Positions 1 to 11,860 of a stretch of DNA of 35,948 nt are shown piece by piece (the stretch's first letter is position 1; each line of letters starts with the position of its first letter). The stretch comes from Pseudomonadota bacterium. GTDB lineage: Bacteria; Pseudomonadota; Gammaproteobacteria; Burkholderiales; Burkholderiaceae_C. The DNA lies in contig JAFECX010000054.1 of NCBI GenBank assembly GCA_018241895.1, positions 1 through 35,948 of the forward strand, written 5' to 3'. The notes under the pieces were generated by a model. It saw only the letters and a program-made list of their open reading frames with translations. It was not told the DNA's origin and did not search any database. A program made the position numbers and the translations under genes.

Positions 1-26
1 AAGGCGGCAGCGGGGGCCTTTACGGC

Positions 27-32
27 TAGAAT
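27..32 (+). promoter_or_regulatory. possible -10 element upstream of tRNA-Leu
   Basis: TAGAAT, five of six matches to the sigma-70 -10 consensus, lies 67 bases before the tRNA 5' end. A -35 at 17-bp spacing would be GCGGCA, which is weak and at the very edge of the window. The first 99 bases show no convincing gene. The same TAGAAT motif occurs upstream of aroC (33081-33086). Confidence 0.3.
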
Positions 33-99
33 CGCCCGCGGTTCGCAGAGCAACACCCCTCATGCAAAGCGGACCGACTGCGCTCTGTAAGTACGTCGT

Positions 100-184
100 G
101 CCGACGTGGTGAAACTGGTAGACACGCTATCTTGAGGGGGTAGTGGCGAAAGCTGTGCGAGTTCGAGTCTCGCCGTCGGCACCA
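100..184 (+). tRNA. tRNA-Leu (anticodon GAG)
   Basis: A class II tRNA fold can be drawn. The 7-bp acceptor stem GCCGACG (100-106) pairs with CGTCGGC (174-180), followed by discriminator A and an encoded CCA (182-184). The anticodon stem CTATC/GGTAG (127-131/139-143) encloses the loop TTGAGGG with anticodon GAG at 134-136, reading CUC and CUU. The T-arm contains GTTCGAGTC, and a long variable arm is present as expected for leucine. A tRNA-Leu immediately before nuoA is common in Burkholderiales. Confidence 0.96.
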
Positions 185-222
185 AGGCCGTGATGCGGGC
201 AGTACGTGAAGCGCAAACAGGG

Positions 223-260
223 CGCGCCCAGGGGCACGGTGGCACCAGGCGCGTTTTTTT
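223..260 (+). terminator. intrinsic terminator after tRNA-Leu
   Basis: CGCGCC (223-228) pairs with GGCGCG (248-253) across a 19-base loop and is followed directly by seven T residues (254-260). This is a textbook rho-independent layout and would end the tRNA transcript before nuoA. A perfect 14-bp palindrome (GGCCGCATGCGGCC, 263-276) follows at once and could form a second hairpin. Confidence 0.65.
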
Positions 261-311
261 GCGGCCGCATGCGGCCTGACGGGACGCTGACGCGAACGAA
301 GAGTAGACGCG

Positions 312-671
312 ATGGACCTGCAACCCTACGTGCCCGTGATCCTCTTCATCCTCGTCGGTGCGGTGGTCGGCGTGGCGCCCCAGGTGATCGGCTTCGTCTT
401 CGGGCCCAACCGCCCCGACGCGGCGAAGAACAGCCCCTACGAATGCGGCTTCGAGGCCTTCGAGGACGCGCGCATGAAGTTCGGCGTGCGCTACTACCTC
501 GTCGCCATCCTGTTCATCCTGTTCGACCTCGAGATCGCCTTCCTCTTCCCGTGGGCGGTGTCGCTGCGCGACATCGGCGCGTCAGGCTTCTGGGCGATGA
601 TGATCTTCCTCGCCATCCTCGTCGTGGGCTTCGCCTACGAATGGAAGAAGGGCGCCCTGAACTGGGAGTAG
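312..671 (+). CDS. nuoA: NADH-quinone oxidoreductase subunit A
   Basis: Membrane subunit of respiratory complex I (NDH-1), the proton-pumping NADH:ubiquinone oxidoreductase of the inner membrane. At 119 aa it has the family length, with three hydrophobic helices (about residues 7-30, 62-82 and 91-109). The conserved acidic loop after helix 1 contains the YECGFE motif (about residue 44), and the second helix carries [11 protein letters not shown], both hallmarks of NuoA/ND3. It is the first gene of a fourteen-gene nuo operon. The intrinsic terminator just upstream means the operon either has its own promoter in 261-311, where none is obvious, or depends on read-through. Confidence 0.97.
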   Translation: MDLQPYVPVILFILVGAVVGVAPQVIGFVFGPNRPDAAKNSPYECGFEAFEDARMKFGVRYYLVAILFILFDLEIAFLFPWAVSLRDIGASGFWAMMIFLAILVVGFAYEWKKGALNWE

Positions 672-701
672 GCGCGCGCAAGGCAAGCGGAGCAGCAAGA
701 C

Positions 702-1178
702 ATGGGCATCGAAGGCGTTCTGAAGGAAGGTTTCGTCACCACCTCGATCGACAAGCTGATCAACTGGTCGAAGACCGGATCGCTGTGGCCGATGACCTTC
801 GGCCTGGCCTGCTGTGCGGTCGAGATGATGCATGCCGCCGCGGCGCGCTACGACATCGACCGCTTCGGCATGCTGTTTCGCCCCAGCCCGCGCCAGAGCG
901 ATCTGATGATCGTCGCCGGCACGCTGTGCAACAAGATGGCGCCGGCGCTGCGCAAGGTCTACGACCAGATGGCCGAGCCGCGCTGGGTGCTGAGCATGGG
1001 CTCGTGCGCCAACGGCGGTGGCTACTACCACTACAGCTACTCGGTCGTGCGCGGCTGCGACCGCATCGTGCCGGTGGACGTCTACGTGCCGGGCTGCCCG
1101 CCGACGGCCGAGGCGCTGCTGTACGGCATCTTGCAATTGCAGACCAAGATCCGGCGCGAGAACACCATCGCCCGCTGA
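702..1178 (+). CDS. nuoB: NADH-quinone oxidoreductase subunit B
   Basis: Peripheral-arm subunit that holds the terminal [4Fe-4S] cluster N2, which hands electrons to quinone. The 158-aa protein has the four expected N2 ligands: adjacent C37-C38 in [11 protein letters not shown]102 in [10 protein letters not shown], and C132 in VPGCPP. Thirty bases separate it from nuoA. The start ATG is followed by [11 protein letters not shown], typical of the betaproteobacterial form. Nothing is unusual in the sequence. Confidence 0.97.
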   Translation: MGIEGVLKEGFVTTSIDKLINWSKTGSLWPMTFGLACCAVEMMHAAAARYDIDRFGMLFRPSPRQSDLMIVAGTLCNKMAPALRKVYDQMAEPRWVLSMGSCANGGGYYHYSYSVVRGCDRIVPVDVYVPGCPPTAEALLYGILQLQTKIRRENTIAR

Positions 1179-1203
1179 ACACCGAACGTGCGCTGAACGC
1201 CAG

Positions 1204-1803
1204 ATGACACAGAAGCTCGACACGCTCGAAGCCGCGCTGCACGCCGGCCTCGCAGACCGCATCAAGAGCCTCGTGCGCGCGCGCGGCGAACTCACGCTCG
1301 TCGTCGCGGCGGCGGACTACGAGGCGGTGGCCCGACGCCTGCACGAAGACAAGGCGTTCGCGTTCGAGCAGCTGATCGACCTGTGCGGCGTCGACTACGC
1401 GAGCTACCGCGACCGGCCCTGGGAGGGGCCGCGCTACGCGGTCGTGCTGCACCTGCTGTCGCTCGAGCACAACTGGCGCCTGCGGCTGCGCACCTTCGCG
1501 GCCGACGACGAACTGCCGTGCGTCGCCTCGGTGACGCCGATCTGGAACGCCGCCAACTGGTTCGAGCGCGAGGCCTTCGATCTGTACGGCATCGTCTTCG
1601 AGGGTCACGTCGACCTGCGCCGCATCCTCACCGACTACGGCTTCATCGGCCACCCGATGCGCAAGGACTTCCCGGTGAGCGGCCACGTCGAGATGCGCTA
1701 CGACCCCGATCAGCGGCGCGTCGTCTATCAGCCGGTGACGATCGAGCCGCGCGAGAACGTGCCGCGCATCGTGCGCGAGGACGATTACGGCGGTCTGCAC
1801 TGA
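1204..1803 (+). CDS. nuoC: NADH-quinone oxidoreductase subunit C
   Basis: 30-kDa-type subunit of the complex I connecting module, 199 aa. The ATG at 1204 was chosen because [12 protein letters not shown] begins the recognisable domain; the open frame extends upstream into nuoB and that part is ignored. Family signatures are the central [19 protein letters not shown] (about residue 120), [11 protein letters not shown] and the [17 protein letters not shown] tail. NuoC and NuoD are separate polypeptides here, unlike the fused NuoCD of enterobacteria. Confidence 0.95.
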   Translation: MTQKLDTLEAALHAGLADRIKSLVRARGELTLVVAAADYEAVARRLHEDKAFAFEQLIDLCGVDYASYRDRPWEGPRYAVVLHLLSLEHNWRLRLRTFAADDELPCVASVTPIWNAANWFEREAFDLYGIVFEGHVDLRRILTDYGFIGHPMRKDFPVSGHVEMRYDPDQRRVVYQPVTIEPRENVPRIVREDDYGGLH

Positions 1804-1829
1804 GCAGCGAGCGAAGCGACATCCTCCCC

Positions 1830-3083
1830 ATGGCCGAGATCAAGAACTACACGCTCAACTTCGGGCCGCAGCATCCGGCGGCGCACGGCGTGCTGCGGCT
1901 CGTGCTCGAGCTCGACGGCGAGGTGATCCAGCGCGCCGATCCGCACATCGGGCTGCTGCACCGCGCGACCGAGAAGCTGGCCGAGACGCGCACCTACCTG
2001 CAGGCACTGCCCTACATGGACCGCCTCGACTACGTGTCGATGATGTGCAACGAGCACGCCTACTGCCTGGCGGCGGAAAGGCTGCTCGGCATCGAGGTGC
2101 CGATGCGCGCGCAGTACATCCGCGTCATGTTCGCCGAGCTCACGCGGCTGCTCAACCACCTGCTGTGGCTGGGCACGCACGGCATGGACTGCGGTGCGAT
2201 GAACATGATCATCTACTGCTTTCGCGAGCGCGAGGACATCCTCGACATGTACGAGGCGGTGTCGGGCGCGCGCATGCACGCGGCGTACTTCCGCCCGGGC
2301 GGCGTGTACCGCGACCTGCCCGACTCGATGGCCAAGTACCGGCCGAGCCGCATCCACAGCGAGCGCGCGGTGCGCGAGCTCAACAAGAACCGCGAAGGCT
2401 CGCTGCTCGACTTCGTCGAGGACTTCTGCAAGCGCTTTCCGGCCAACGTCGACGACTACGAGACGCTGCTCACCGACAACCGGATCTGGAAGCAGCGCAC
2501 CGTCGGCATCGGCGTCGTCGGCCCCGAGCGCGCCATCAACCTCGGCTTCACGGGGCCGATGCTGCGCGGCAGCGGCGTCGCCTGGGACCTGCGCAAGACG
2601 CAGCCCTACGAGGTCTACGAGAAGATGGACTTCGACGTGCCGGTGGGCAGCCACGGCGACACCTACGACCGCTATCTGGTGCGCATCGAGGAGATGCGCC
2701 AGGCCAACCGCATCGTGCTGCAGTGCGTCGACTGGCTGCGCAAGAATCCGGGCCCGGTGATCACCGACAACCGCAAGGTCGCGCCGCCCAGGCGCGTCGA
2801 CATGAAGACCGGCATGGAGGACCTGATCCACCACTTCAAGCTCTTCACCGAAGGCATGCACATGCCCGAGGGCGAGGCCTATGCCGCGGTCGAGCACCCG
2901 AAGGGCGAGTTCGGCATCTACTTCGTCAGCGACGGCGCCAACAAGCCCTACCGCATGAAGATCCGCGCGCCGGGCTTCGCGCACCTGGCCGGCTTCGACG
3001 AACTGACGCGCGGCCACATGATCTCGGACGCGGTGGCGATCATCGGCACGCTGGACATCGTGTTCGGGGAGATCGACCGGTGA
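1830..3083 (+). CDS. nuoD: NADH-quinone oxidoreductase subunit D
   Basis: 49-kDa-type subunit (417 aa) that forms the quinone-binding cavity together with NuoB and is evolutionarily related to NiFe-hydrogenase large subunits. The start is the ATG at 1830 ([20 protein letters not shown]), which begins the conserved N-terminal motif. Other signatures are [11 protein letters not shown], the [12 protein letters not shown] segment, [10 protein letters not shown] and the C-terminal DIVFGEIDR. The last codon and stop overlap the GTG start of nuoE by four bases, suggesting translational coupling. Confidence 0.97.
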   Translation: MAEIKNYTLNFGPQHPAAHGVLRLVLELDGEVIQRADPHIGLLHRATEKLAETRTYLQALPYMDRLDYVSMMCNEHAYCLAAERLLGIEVPMRAQYIRVMFAELTRLLNHLLWLGTHGMDCGAMNMIIYCFREREDILDMYEAVSGARMHAAYFRPGGVYRDLPDSMAKYRPSRIHSERAVRELNKNREGSLLDFVEDFCKRFPANVDDYETLLTDNRIWKQRTVGIGVVGPERAINLGFTGPMLRGSGVAWDLRKTQPYEVYEKMDFDVPVGSHGDTYDRYLVRIEEMRQANRIVLQCVDWLRKNPGPVITDNRKVAPPRRVDMKTGMEDLIHHFKLFTEGMHMPEGEAYAAVEHPKGEFGIYFVSDGANKPYRMKIRAPGFAHLAGFDELTRGHMISDAVAIIGTLDIVFGEIDR

Positions 3084-3571
3084 GCTTCGAACTGACGCCC
3101 CAGATGCGCGCGCGCTTCGAGCGCGAGGTGGCCAAGTATCCCGAAGGCCGCCAGGCCTCGGCCGTGATGGCCTGCCTGGCCATCGTGCAGCAGGCCGAGG
3201 GCTGGGTGAGCGAGGAGGCCGAGCACGCCGTCGCCGCCTATCTCGGCATGCCGCCGATCGCGGTGCAGGAGGTGACGACCTTCTACAACATGTACAACCG
3301 GCAACCGGTCGGCAGGTACAAGCTCAACGTCTGCACCAACCTGCCGTGCGCGCTGCGCGGCAGCACCGAGGCCTTCGAGCACCTGCGCGCCAAGCTCGGC
3401 GTCGAGCCCTACGGTACCAGCGCCGACGGCAACTTCACGCTGCAGCCCTGCGAATGCCTGGGCGCCTGCGCCGACGCGCCGGTGATGCTGGTCAACGACC
3501 GCGAGATGCTGAGCCACATGTCCGCCGAGCGGCTCGACGAGCTGATCGACACGCTGAAGGCGGCACGCTGA
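3080..3571 (+). CDS. nuoE: NADH-quinone oxidoreductase subunit E
   Basis: 24-kDa-type subunit of the NADH dehydrogenase module, binding [2Fe-2S] cluster N1a. With the GTG start at 3080, inside the nuoD stop (GTGA overlap), the product is 163 aa. Cluster ligands appear as C85-x4-C90 (CTNLPC) and C126-x3-C130 (CLGAC), the thioredoxin-like ferredoxin pattern. An ATG at 3104-3106 is not in this frame. An in-frame ATG lies at 3104 minus one (codon 9, QMRARF) and is the only later alternative, which would remove eight poorly conserved residues. Confidence 0.93.
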   Translation: MSFELTPQMRARFEREVAKYPEGRQASAVMACLAIVQQAEGWVSEEAEHAVAAYLGMPPIAVQEVTTFYNMYNRQPVGRYKLNVCTNLPCALRGSTEAFEHLRAKLGVEPYGTSADGNFTLQPCECLGACADAPVMLVNDREMLSHMSAERLDELIDTLKAAR

Positions 3572-3573
3572 TC

Positions 3574-4911
<1,338 letters not shown>

Positions 4912-4916
4912 AGCTC

Positions 4917-7256
4917 ATGGCCGAAATCGAACTCGACGGCAAGAAGGTCAGCGCGCCCGACGGCGCCATGGTGATCCAGGCGGCCTTTGCGGCAGGGGTC
5001 TACATCCCGCACTTCTGCTACCACAAGAAGCTGTCGATCGCGGCCAACTGCCGCATGTGCCTGGTCGACATCGAGAAGATGCCCAAGCCGATGCCGGCCT
5101 GCGCCACGCCGGTGGCCAACGGCATGATCGTGCGCACCAAGAGCGCGAAGGCGGTCTCGGCGCAGAAGTCGGTGATGGAGTTCCTGCTCATCAACCACCC
5201 GCTCGACTGCCCGATCTGCGACCAGGGCGGCGAGTGCCAGCTGCAGGACCTGTCGGTCGGCTACGGCTGGGGCGCGAGCCGCTTCCCCGAGGAAAAGCGC
5301 GTCGTGCTGCGCAAGGACGTGAGCCCGATCGTGGGCATGGAGGAGATGACGCGCTGCATCCACTGCACGCGCTGCATCCGCTTCGGCATCGAGGTCGGCG
5401 GCGTGATGGAGCTCGGCATGATCAACCGCGGCGAGCGCAGCGAGATCACCACCGTGCACGGCGGCACGCTCGACAGCGAGCTCTCGGGCAACGTGATCGA
5501 CATCTGCCCGGTCGGCGCGCTCACCAGCAAGCCGTTCCGCTACACGGCGCGCACCTGGGAGCTGGCGCGGCGCAGGAGCGTGAGCCCGCACGACAGCGTC
5601 GGCGCCAACCTCGTCGTGCAGAGCAAGGCCGACAAGGTGCTGCGCGTCGTGCCGTTCGACAACGAAGAGGTCAACGAGTGCTGGATTGCCGACCGTGACC
5701 GCTTCTCCTACGAGGCGCTCAACTCCGAGCGCCGCCTGACGCGGCCGATGATCAAGCAAGGCGGCCAGTGGCAGGCGGTCGACTGGAGCACCGCGCTCGA
5801 GTACGTCGCCGACGGCCTGCGGCGCGTGCAGGCCGAGTTCGGCCCCGGCGCGGTGCACGAGATCGGCGCGCTCGGCCACCCGACCTCGAGCGTCGAGGAG
5901 CTGCATCTGCTGGCCAAGCTCGTGCGTGGCCTGGGCAGCGAGAGCGTCGACCACCGGCTGCGCCATGCCGACTTCGACAACCGCGCGCCCGGGGGCTGCG
6001 CGCGCTGGCTCGGCACCTCGATCGCGGCGCTGTCACAGCTCGATCGTGCCTTCGTCGTCGGCTCGTTCCTGCGCAAGGACCATCCGCTGCTCGCGCAGCG
6101 GCTGCGCCAGGCCGTGCGCGCGGGCGCGCAGTTGTCGAGCCTGCACGCGGTGCACGACGACTGGGCGATGCCGTTGGCGCACAGGCTCGCCGTCGTGCCT
6201 TCGCGATGGGTGGCCGCGCTGGCCGAAGTGGCGGCGGCGGTGGCGAAGGCGCAGGGCGTGGAGCCGCCGCTCGCGGCCGCGAGCGGCGCCGAGGCCGAGG
6301 CGGTCGCGGCCTCGCTGCTCGGTGGCGAGCGCAAGGCGGTGCTGCTGGGCAACGCGGCGGCGCAGCATCCCGAGGCCGGCGCGCTGCTCGCGCTAGCCAA
6401 CTGGATCGCGCAGCACACCGGCGCCAGCTGCGGCTATCTGGGCGAGAGCGGCAACAGCGTCGGCGCCCAGCTCGTCGACGCCGTGCCGGGTCCGGGCGGC
6501 CTGCACGCCGGGCAGATGCTCGCGCAGCCGATGAAGGCGCTGCTGCTGCTCAATGTCGAGCCGGTGCTCGACGCCGCCGATGCAGCCGCGGCGAAGAAGG
6601 CGCTGGCCGGCGCCGGCCTCGTCGTCGCGCTCAGCGCGTTCAGGGACACCGCTGCCGACGTCGCCGACGTGATGCTGCCGGTGGCGCCCTTCACCGAGAC
6701 CGGCGGCGCCTTCGTCAACGCCGAAGGCCGGCTGCAGAGCTTCCAGGGCGTCGTCAAGCCGCTGGGCGAGACACGCCCGGCGTGGAAGGTGCTGCGCGTG
6801 CTCGGCAACCTGCTCGAGCTGCCCGGCTTCGCGCACGAGAGCGTGGAAGACGTGCGCACCGAGGCGCTGGGCGATGCGGCAACGCTGGCCGCGCGCCTGT
6901 CCAACGCGAGCGCTGTGCGGCCGAGCGCCACGGCGGCGCTCACGGCGGGCTCGGCGACGCGCTGCGAGCGCATCGCCGACGTGCCGATCTACGCCAGCGA
7001 TGCCATCGTGCGCCGGGCGCCGTCGCTGCAGCTCACCGCCGATGCGCGCGCCCCGGTCGTCGGCGTGCCGGCGCCGCTGTGGGCTGCGCTGCACCTGAGC
7101 GGCAAGGTGCTGGTCAGCGACGGCGAGACCACGGTGGTGCTGCCGGCGCGCCTCGATCCGCAGCTGGCCGAGGGTGCGGTGCGCATTGCGGCCGGCCACC
7201 CCGACACGGCGATGCTGGGTGCGATGTTCGGCACCGTCACGCTCGAGAAGGTCTGA
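4917..7256 (+). CDS. nuoG: NADH-quinone oxidoreductase subunit G
   Basis: 75-kDa-type iron-sulfur subunit (779 aa) carrying electrons from NuoF towards NuoI. N-terminal ferredoxin domain: [2Fe-2S] N1b ligands C34, C45, C48, C62. Histidine-liganded N5: H94-x3-C98-x2-C101-x5-C107. N4: C147, C150, C153 and C197 (DICPVGAL). The additional cysteine motif for cluster N7 of E. coli and Thermus is absent after residue 220, as expected for the proteobacterial/mitochondrial type. The C-terminal 500 residues form a degenerate molybdopterin-oxidoreductase domain, rich in Ala and less conserved. Confidence 0.96.
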   Translation: MAEIELDGKKVSAPDGAMVIQAAFAAGVYIPHFCYHKKLSIAANCRMCLVDIEKMPKPMPACATPVANGMIVRTKSAKAVSAQKSVMEFLLINHPLDCPICDQGGECQLQDLSVGYGWGASRFPEEKRVVLRKDVSPIVGMEEMTRCIHCTRCIRFGIEVGGVMELGMINRGERSEITTVHGGTLDSELSGNVIDICPVGALTSKPFRYTARTWELARRRSVSPHDSVGANLVVQSKADKVLRVVPFDNEEVNECWIADRDRFSYEALNSERRLTRPMIKQGGQWQAVDWSTALEYVADGLRRVQAEFGPGAVHEIGALGHPTSSVEELHLLAKLVRGLGSESVDHRLRHADFDNRAPGGCARWLGTSIAALSQLDRAFVVGSFLRKDHPLLAQRLRQAVRAGAQLSSLHAVHDDWAMPLAHRLAVVPSRWVAALAEVAAAVAKAQGVEPPLAAASGAEAEAVAASLLGGERKAVLLGNAAAQHPEAGALLALANWIAQHTGASCGYLGESGNSVGAQLVDAVPGPGGLHAGQMLAQPMKALLLLNVEPVLDAADAAAAKKALAGAGLVVALSAFRDTAADVADVMLPVAPFTETGGAFVNAEGRLQSFQGVVKPLGETRPAWKVLRVLGNLLELPGFAHESVEDVRTEALGDAATLAARLSNASAVRPSATAALTAGSATRCERIADVPIYASDAIVRRAPSLQLTADARAPVVGVPAPLWAALHLSGKVLVSDGETTVVLPARLDPQLAEGAVRIAAGHPDTAMLGAMFGTVTLEKV

Positions 7257-7262
7257 ATCGCG

Positions 7263-8324
7263 ATGTTCGAGCCCCTGCATCAAGCCGCCAACGCCGCGCT
7301 CGGCCCGTCGCTGTGGCTCGTGGTGTGGAGCGTGATCAAGATCCTCGCCGTGGCCGTGCCGCTGCTGGTGTGCGTCGCCTACCTGACGCTGTGGGAACGC
7401 AAGGGCATCGGCTGGACCCAGGTCCGCCCCGGCCCCAACCGCGTCGGGCCCTACGGGCTGCTCACGCCCTTTGCCGATGCGTTCAAACTCGTCTTCAAGG
7501 AGATCGTGCGCCCGACCGCGGCCAACAAACCGCTGTTCTTCCTCGGCCCCGTGATGGCCATCATGCCGGCGCTGGCGGCGTGGGTCGTGATCCCGTTCGG
7601 CCCCGACGTGGCGCTGGCCAACATCAACGCCGGGCTGCTGCTGCTGCTGGCGATCACGTCGCTCGAGGTCTACGGCGTCATCATCGCCGGCTGGGCGAGC
7701 AACTCGAAGTACGCCTTCCTCGGCGCCCTGCGCGCGAGCGCGCAGATGGTGAGCTACGAGATCGCGCTCGGCTTCGCGATCGTCGTCGTGCTGATGGTCA
7801 CCGGCAGCCTGAACATGACCGCGATCGTGATGGGCCAGGCCAAGGGCTCGTTCGCTACGCTCGGCATCGGCTTCCTGTCGTGGAACTGGCTGCCGCTGCT
7901 GCCGATCTGCATCGTCTACTTCGTCTCCGGCCTGGCCGAGACGAACCGGCACCCGTTCGACGTCGTCGAAGGCGAGAGCGAGATCGTCGCCGGCCACATG
8001 GTCGAGTACTCGGGCATGGCGTTCGCCATGTTCTTCCTCGCCGAGTACGCGAACATGATCCTGATCAGCACGCTGACGGTCATCTTCTTCTTCGGCGGCT
8101 GGCTCGCGCCGTTCGATTTCCTCGCCTTCGTCCCGGGCTGGATCTGGCTCGCGGCGAAGACCTTCGTCGTCGTCACGATGTTCCTGTGGGTGCGCTCGAC
8201 GTTCCCGCGCTATCGCTACGACCAGATCATGCGCCTGGGCTGGAAGGTGTTCATTCCGGTGACGCTGATCTGGCTCGTCGTCGTCGGGCTGTGGATGCAG
8301 AGCCCGCTCAACATCTGGAGGTGA
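7263..8324 (+). CDS. nuoH: NADH-quinone oxidoreductase subunit H
   Basis: Membrane subunit (353 aa, about eight helices) at the junction of the peripheral and membrane arms; it helps form the quinone entrance and couples quinone reduction to proton pumping. Signatures visible are [32 protein letters not shown] after helix 1, SYEIALGF, the acidic loop [19 protein letters not shown] and the C-terminal [15 protein letters not shown]. The stop codon shares one base with the start of nuoI. Confidence 0.97.
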   Translation: MFEPLHQAANAALGPSLWLVVWSVIKILAVAVPLLVCVAYLTLWERKGIGWTQVRPGPNRVGPYGLLTPFADAFKLVFKEIVRPTAANKPLFFLGPVMAIMPALAAWVVIPFGPDVALANINAGLLLLLAITSLEVYGVIIAGWASNSKYAFLGALRASAQMVSYEIALGFAIVVVLMVTGSLNMTAIVMGQAKGSFATLGIGFLSWNWLPLLPICIVYFVSGLAETNRHPFDVVEGESEIVAGHMVEYSGMAFAMFFLAEYANMILISTLTVIFFFGGWLAPFDFLAFVPGWIWLAAKTFVVVTMFLWVRSTFPRYRYDQIMRLGWKVFIPVTLIWLVVVGLWMQSPLNIWR

Positions 8325-8827
8325 TGCACGTGGCCACGCTCTCCGCGATCAAGGACGTGCTGTCGAGTTTCATGCTCGCCGAGCTCATCAAGGGCATGGC
8401 GGTCACCGGGCGCCACTTCCTCAAGCCGCACATCACGATCGAGTACCCGGAGGAGAAGACGCCGCTGTCGCCGCGCTTTCGCGGCCTGCACGCGCTGCGC
8501 CGCTACGAAAACGGCGAGGAGCGCTGCATCGCCTGCAAGCTGTGCGAGGCGGTGTGCCCGGCGCTGGCGATCACGATCGAGAGCGCGCAGCGCGCCGACG
8601 GCACGCGCCGCACGACGCGCTACGACATCGACTTCGCCAAGTGCATCTACTGCGGCTTCTGCGAGGAGAGCTGCCCGGTCGACTCGATCGTCGAGACGCA
8701 CTTCTTCGAGTACCACGGCGAGAAGCGCGGCGACCTGTACTTCACGAAGGACATGCTGCTGGCGGTGGGCGACCGCTACGAGAAGGAAATCGCCGAGCGC
8801 CGCGCCGCCGACGCGCCCTACCGCTGA
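8324..8827 (+). CDS. nuoI: NADH-quinone oxidoreductase subunit I
   Basis: Ferredoxin-like subunit (167 aa) binding the two [4Fe-4S] clusters N6a and N6b that lead to N2. Two CxxCxxCxxxC(P) motifs are complete: C68/C71/C74/C78 and C107/C110/C113/C117. The start ATG at 8324 overlaps the nuoH stop (TGATG), with a good ribosome site (GGAG) a few bases before it inside nuoH. The amphipathic N-terminus ([19 protein letters not shown]) anchors it at the membrane. Confidence 0.97.
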   Translation: MHVATLSAIKDVLSSFMLAELIKGMAVTGRHFLKPHITIEYPEEKTPLSPRFRGLHALRRYENGEERCIACKLCEAVCPALAITIESAQRADGTRRTTRYDIDFAKCIYCGFCEESCPVDSIVETHFFEYHGEKRGDLYFTKDMLLAVGDRYEKEIAERRAADAPYR

Positions 8828-8856
8828 CGCGGCCGACCGCCGAGCGCACCCCTGCC

Positions 8857-9495
8857 ATGGATTCCACGACCGTCCTGTTCTACGTCTTCGCGGCCGTGCT
8901 GCTGTTCGCGGCCGCGCGCGTCGTCACCGCGCGCAACACCGTGCACGCGGTGCTGTTCCTGGTGCTCGCCTTCTTCAACGCGGCCTGCGTGTGGATGCTG
9001 CTGAAGGCCGAGTTCCTCGCGATCCTGCTCGTGCTCGTCTACGTCGGCGCGGTGATGGTGCTGTTCCTGTTCGTCGTCATGATGCTCGACATCGAAATCG
9101 ACAGCGCGGGTGAGGGCTTGTGGCGGCACCTGCCGCTGGCCGGCGTCGTCGGTGCGGTGATCGCGGTCGAGATGGCCCTCGTGCTGATGCGCGGCTTCCA
9201 GATCGACAGCGCGCCGGCGGCAGCGGCCAAGGCGCTGGAGCTGGGCAACACGCACCTGCTCGGCGTCGAGGTCTACGGCAGGTACCTGTATCCGCTGCAG
9301 GTCGCGGCGGCGCTGCTGCTGGTGGCCATGATCTCGGCGATCGTGCTGTCGCTGCGCAGCCGCAAGGACGCGCACTTCGTCGATCCGGGCGCGCAGGTGC
9401 GCGTGACGAAGGCCGAGCGGCTGCGCATCGTCAAGCTGCCGCCGACGGTGGAGACGCCTTCGACGCGCTCGGCGGCACCGGGGGAGGGCGCGTGA
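8857..9495 (+). CDS. nuoJ: NADH-quinone oxidoreductase subunit J
   Basis: Five-helix membrane subunit (212 aa) related to ND6. Helix 3 carries the conserved [20 protein letters not shown] segment, whose central pi-bulge is involved in the conformational wave of complex I. The start is the ATG at 8857 ([16 protein letters not shown]), 29 bases after nuoI; the frame is open upstream but only as an overlap with nuoI. The C-terminal polar tail (from about residue 170) is typical for Burkholderiales. Confidence 0.95.
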   Translation: MDSTTVLFYVFAAVLLFAAARVVTARNTVHAVLFLVLAFFNAACVWMLLKAEFLAILLVLVYVGAVMVLFLFVVMMLDIEIDSAGEGLWRHLPLAGVVGAVIAVEMALVLMRGFQIDSAPAAAAKALELGNTHLLGVEVYGRYLYPLQVAAALLLVAMISAIVLSLRSRKDAHFVDPGAQVRVTKAERLRIVKLPPTVETPSTRSAAPGEGA

Positions 9496-9806
9496 TGGCT
9501 GCACTCACGCTCGGCCACTACCTCGCGCTCGGCGGCATCCTGTTCGCGATCGCGGTGGTGGGCATCTTCCTCAACCGCCGCAACCTGATCGTGCTGCTGA
9601 TGGCGATCGAGCTGATGCTGCTGGCGGTCAACACGAACTTCGTCGCCTTCTCGCACTACCTGGGCGACATGGCCGGCCAGGTGTTCGTGTTCTTCATCCT
9701 CACGGTGGCGGCGGCGGAGGCGGCGATCGGCCTGGCGATCCTGGTCGTGCTGTTCCGCAACCGTGCGTCGATCAACGTCGAGGAACTCGACGATCTGAAG
9801 GGCTGA
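9495..9806 (+). CDS. nuoK: NADH-quinone oxidoreductase subunit K
   Basis: Three-helix membrane subunit (103 aa), the ND4L homologue, with the conserved acidic residues needed for proton translocation in helices 2 and 3 ([12 protein letters not shown] and [12 protein letters not shown]). The ATG at 9495 overlaps the nuoJ stop by one base (TGATG); an in-frame GTG directly before it is unlikely to be the main start. The sequence is fully typical. Confidence 0.96.
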   Translation: MAALTLGHYLALGGILFAIAVVGIFLNRRNLIVLLMAIELMLLAVNTNFVAFSHYLGDMAGQVFVFFILTVAAAEAAIGLAILVVLFRNRASINVEELDDLKG

Positions 9807-9811
9807 AGCCG

Positions 9812-11830
9812 ATGGCCGCTTCGATTTCGCAGGGTCTGCTGCTCACGGTGCCGCTGGCGCCGCTGGCCGGCGCGCTGGTCGCCGGGCTCGGCGGCGGCTG
9901 GGTCGGACGGCGCGGCGCGCACACCGTGACCATCCTCGGCCTGCTGATCTCGTTCGTCTGCTCGGCCATCGTGCTGGCGCAGGTCGCCGACGGCGCGCGC
10001 TTCGAGGGCACGATCTACCGCTGGATGACGGTCGGCGATCTCGTCATGGAGGTCGGCTTTCTCGTCGACGGCCTGACGGCGATGATGATGGCGGTGGTGA
10101 GCTTCGTCAGCCTGATGGTGCACATCTACACCATCGGCTACATGGCGGACGATCCGGGCTACCAGCGCTTCTTCTCGTTCATCAGCCTGTTCACGTTCTC
10201 GATGCTGATGCTCGTGATGAGCAACAACTTCCTGCAGCTGTTCTTCGGCTGGGAAGCGGTGGGCCTGGTGAGCTATCTGCTGATCGGCTTCTGGTTCAAG
10301 CGCGAGAGCGCGGTCTTCGCCGGCCTCAAGGCCTTCCTCGTCAACCGCGTCGGCGACTTCGGCTTCATCCTCGGCATCGCGCTGCTGCTGGCCTACACCG
10401 GGTCGCTGAACTACGGCCAGGTCTTCGCCAAGGCGCCCGAGCTGGCCACGATCGTCTTCCCGTACGACACCTGGGGCGGCGACTGGATGCTGATCACGGT
10501 GATCTGCGTCTGCCTGTTCGTCGGCGCGATGGGCAAGAGCGCGCAGTTCCCGCTGCACGTCTGGCTGCCCGACTCGATGGAAGGTCCGACACCGATCTCG
10601 GCGCTGATCCACGCCGCGACGATGGTCACGGCCGGCATCTTCATGGTCGCGCGCATGAGCCCGCTGTTCGAGCTGTCGGACACCGCGCTCAACCTCGTGC
10701 TCGTGCTGGGCGCGATCACGGCCTTCTTCATGGGCCTGCTGGGCATCGTGCAGAACGACATCAAGCGCGTGATCGCCTACTCGACGCTCAGCCAGCTCGG
10801 CTACATGACGGTGGCGCTGGGCGTCTCGGCCTACTCGGTGGGCGTGTTCCACCTGATGACGCATGCGTTCTTCAAGGCGCTGCTGTTCCTGGGCGCCGGC
10901 AGCGTGATCATCGCGATGCACCACGACCAGGACATGCGCAACATGGGCGGCCTGCGCAAGGCGATGCCGCTGACCTGGCTCACGATGCTGGCCGGCTCGC
11001 TGGCGCTCGTCGCCACGCCGCTCACCTCGGGCTTCTACAGCAAGGACAGCATCATCGAGGCGGTGCACTCGAGCCGGCTGCCGGGCGCCGGCTTCGCGGT
11101 CTTCGCCGTGACGGCAGGGGTGTTCGTCACCGCCTTCTATACCTTCCGCATGTACTTCCTCGTCTTCCACGGCGAGGAACGCTTCCGCCACAAGCCGTTC
11201 CCGCCGGCCGACGACCATGGCCACGACGCGCACCAGGCACCCAAGGAGTCACCCTGGGTCGTGACGGCGCCGCTCGTGCTGCTGGCGCTGCCATCGCTCG
11301 TGATCGGCTTCGTGACGATGCAGCCGCTGCTGTTCGGCAGCTTCTTCGCCGATTCGATCGTCGTCGACGCGCAGGCGCACCCGGCGATGACCGACCTCGC
11401 CCGTTCCTTCCACGGTGCGGCGGCGATGGCGCTGCATGCCTTCACGACGCTGCCGTTCTGGCTCGCGCTTGCCGGTGCCGTCGCCGCCTGGTGGTGCTAC
11501 CTGGTGCAGCCGGAGATTCCGGCGGCGTTCGCGCGCCTCTTTCGCCCCGTCTACGTGCTGCTCGTCAACAAGTACTACCTGGACTGGTTCAACGAGCAGG
11601 TGCTGGCCGCCGGTGCGCGCCTCGTCGGCACCGGGTTGTGGAAGGGCGGCGACCAGGCCGTGATCGACGGCACCATCAACGGCACGGCACGCGGCATCGG
11701 CGGCCTGGCTGGCGTCATGAGCACCTGGCAGACCGGGCGCCTGTACCAGTATGCGCTCGTCATGCTGCTCGGCGCCTTCGGGCTGCTGAGCTGGAAGTTG
11801 TGGCCGTTCCTGAGCGGCCTGCTGCCGTAG
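9812..11830 (+). CDS. nuoL: NADH-quinone oxidoreductase subunit L
   Basis: Largest membrane subunit (672 aa) and most distal of the three antiporter-like proton channels, with a long lateral helix at its C-terminus. Channel residues are in place: the Glu of FFGWEAVGLVSYLL in TM5, the Lys of GAMGKSAQFPLHVWLPDSM in TM7, the His of ALIHAATMVTAGI in TM8 and the Lys of SGFYSKDSI in TM12. Five bases follow nuoK. No deviation was noticed. Confidence 0.97.
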   Translation: MAASISQGLLLTVPLAPLAGALVAGLGGGWVGRRGAHTVTILGLLISFVCSAIVLAQVADGARFEGTIYRWMTVGDLVMEVGFLVDGLTAMMMAVVSFVSLMVHIYTIGYMADDPGYQRFFSFISLFTFSMLMLVMSNNFLQLFFGWEAVGLVSYLLIGFWFKRESAVFAGLKAFLVNRVGDFGFILGIALLLAYTGSLNYGQVFAKAPELATIVFPYDTWGGDWMLITVICVCLFVGAMGKSAQFPLHVWLPDSMEGPTPISALIHAATMVTAGIFMVARMSPLFELSDTALNLVLVLGAITAFFMGLLGIVQNDIKRVIAYSTLSQLGYMTVALGVSAYSVGVFHLMTHAFFKALLFLGAGSVIIAMHHDQDMRNMGGLRKAMPLTWLTMLAGSLALVATPLTSGFYSKDSIIEAVHSSRLPGAGFAVFAVTAGVFVTAFYTFRMYFLVFHGEERFRHKPFPPADDHGHDAHQAPKESPWVVTAPLVLLALPSLVIGFVTMQPLLFGSFFADSIVVDAQAHPAMTDLARSFHGAAAMALHAFTTLPFWLALAGAVAAWWCYLVQPEIPAAFARLFRPVYVLLVNKYYLDWFNEQVLAAGARLVGTGLWKGGDQAVIDGTINGTARGIGGLAGVMSTWQTGRLYQYALVMLLGAFGLLSWKLWPFLSGLLP

Positions 11831-11860
11831 CCCCGAGAACCGAACAAGAGAACCGCGTCG

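Noticed and set aside
1..99. 3' end of secG, which often precedes tRNA-Leu and nuo in this order
   Set aside because: The one open frame through this stretch (stop at 88-90) reads as a polar sequence unlike the SecG C-terminus, and a TAGAAT promoter-like motif lies within it.
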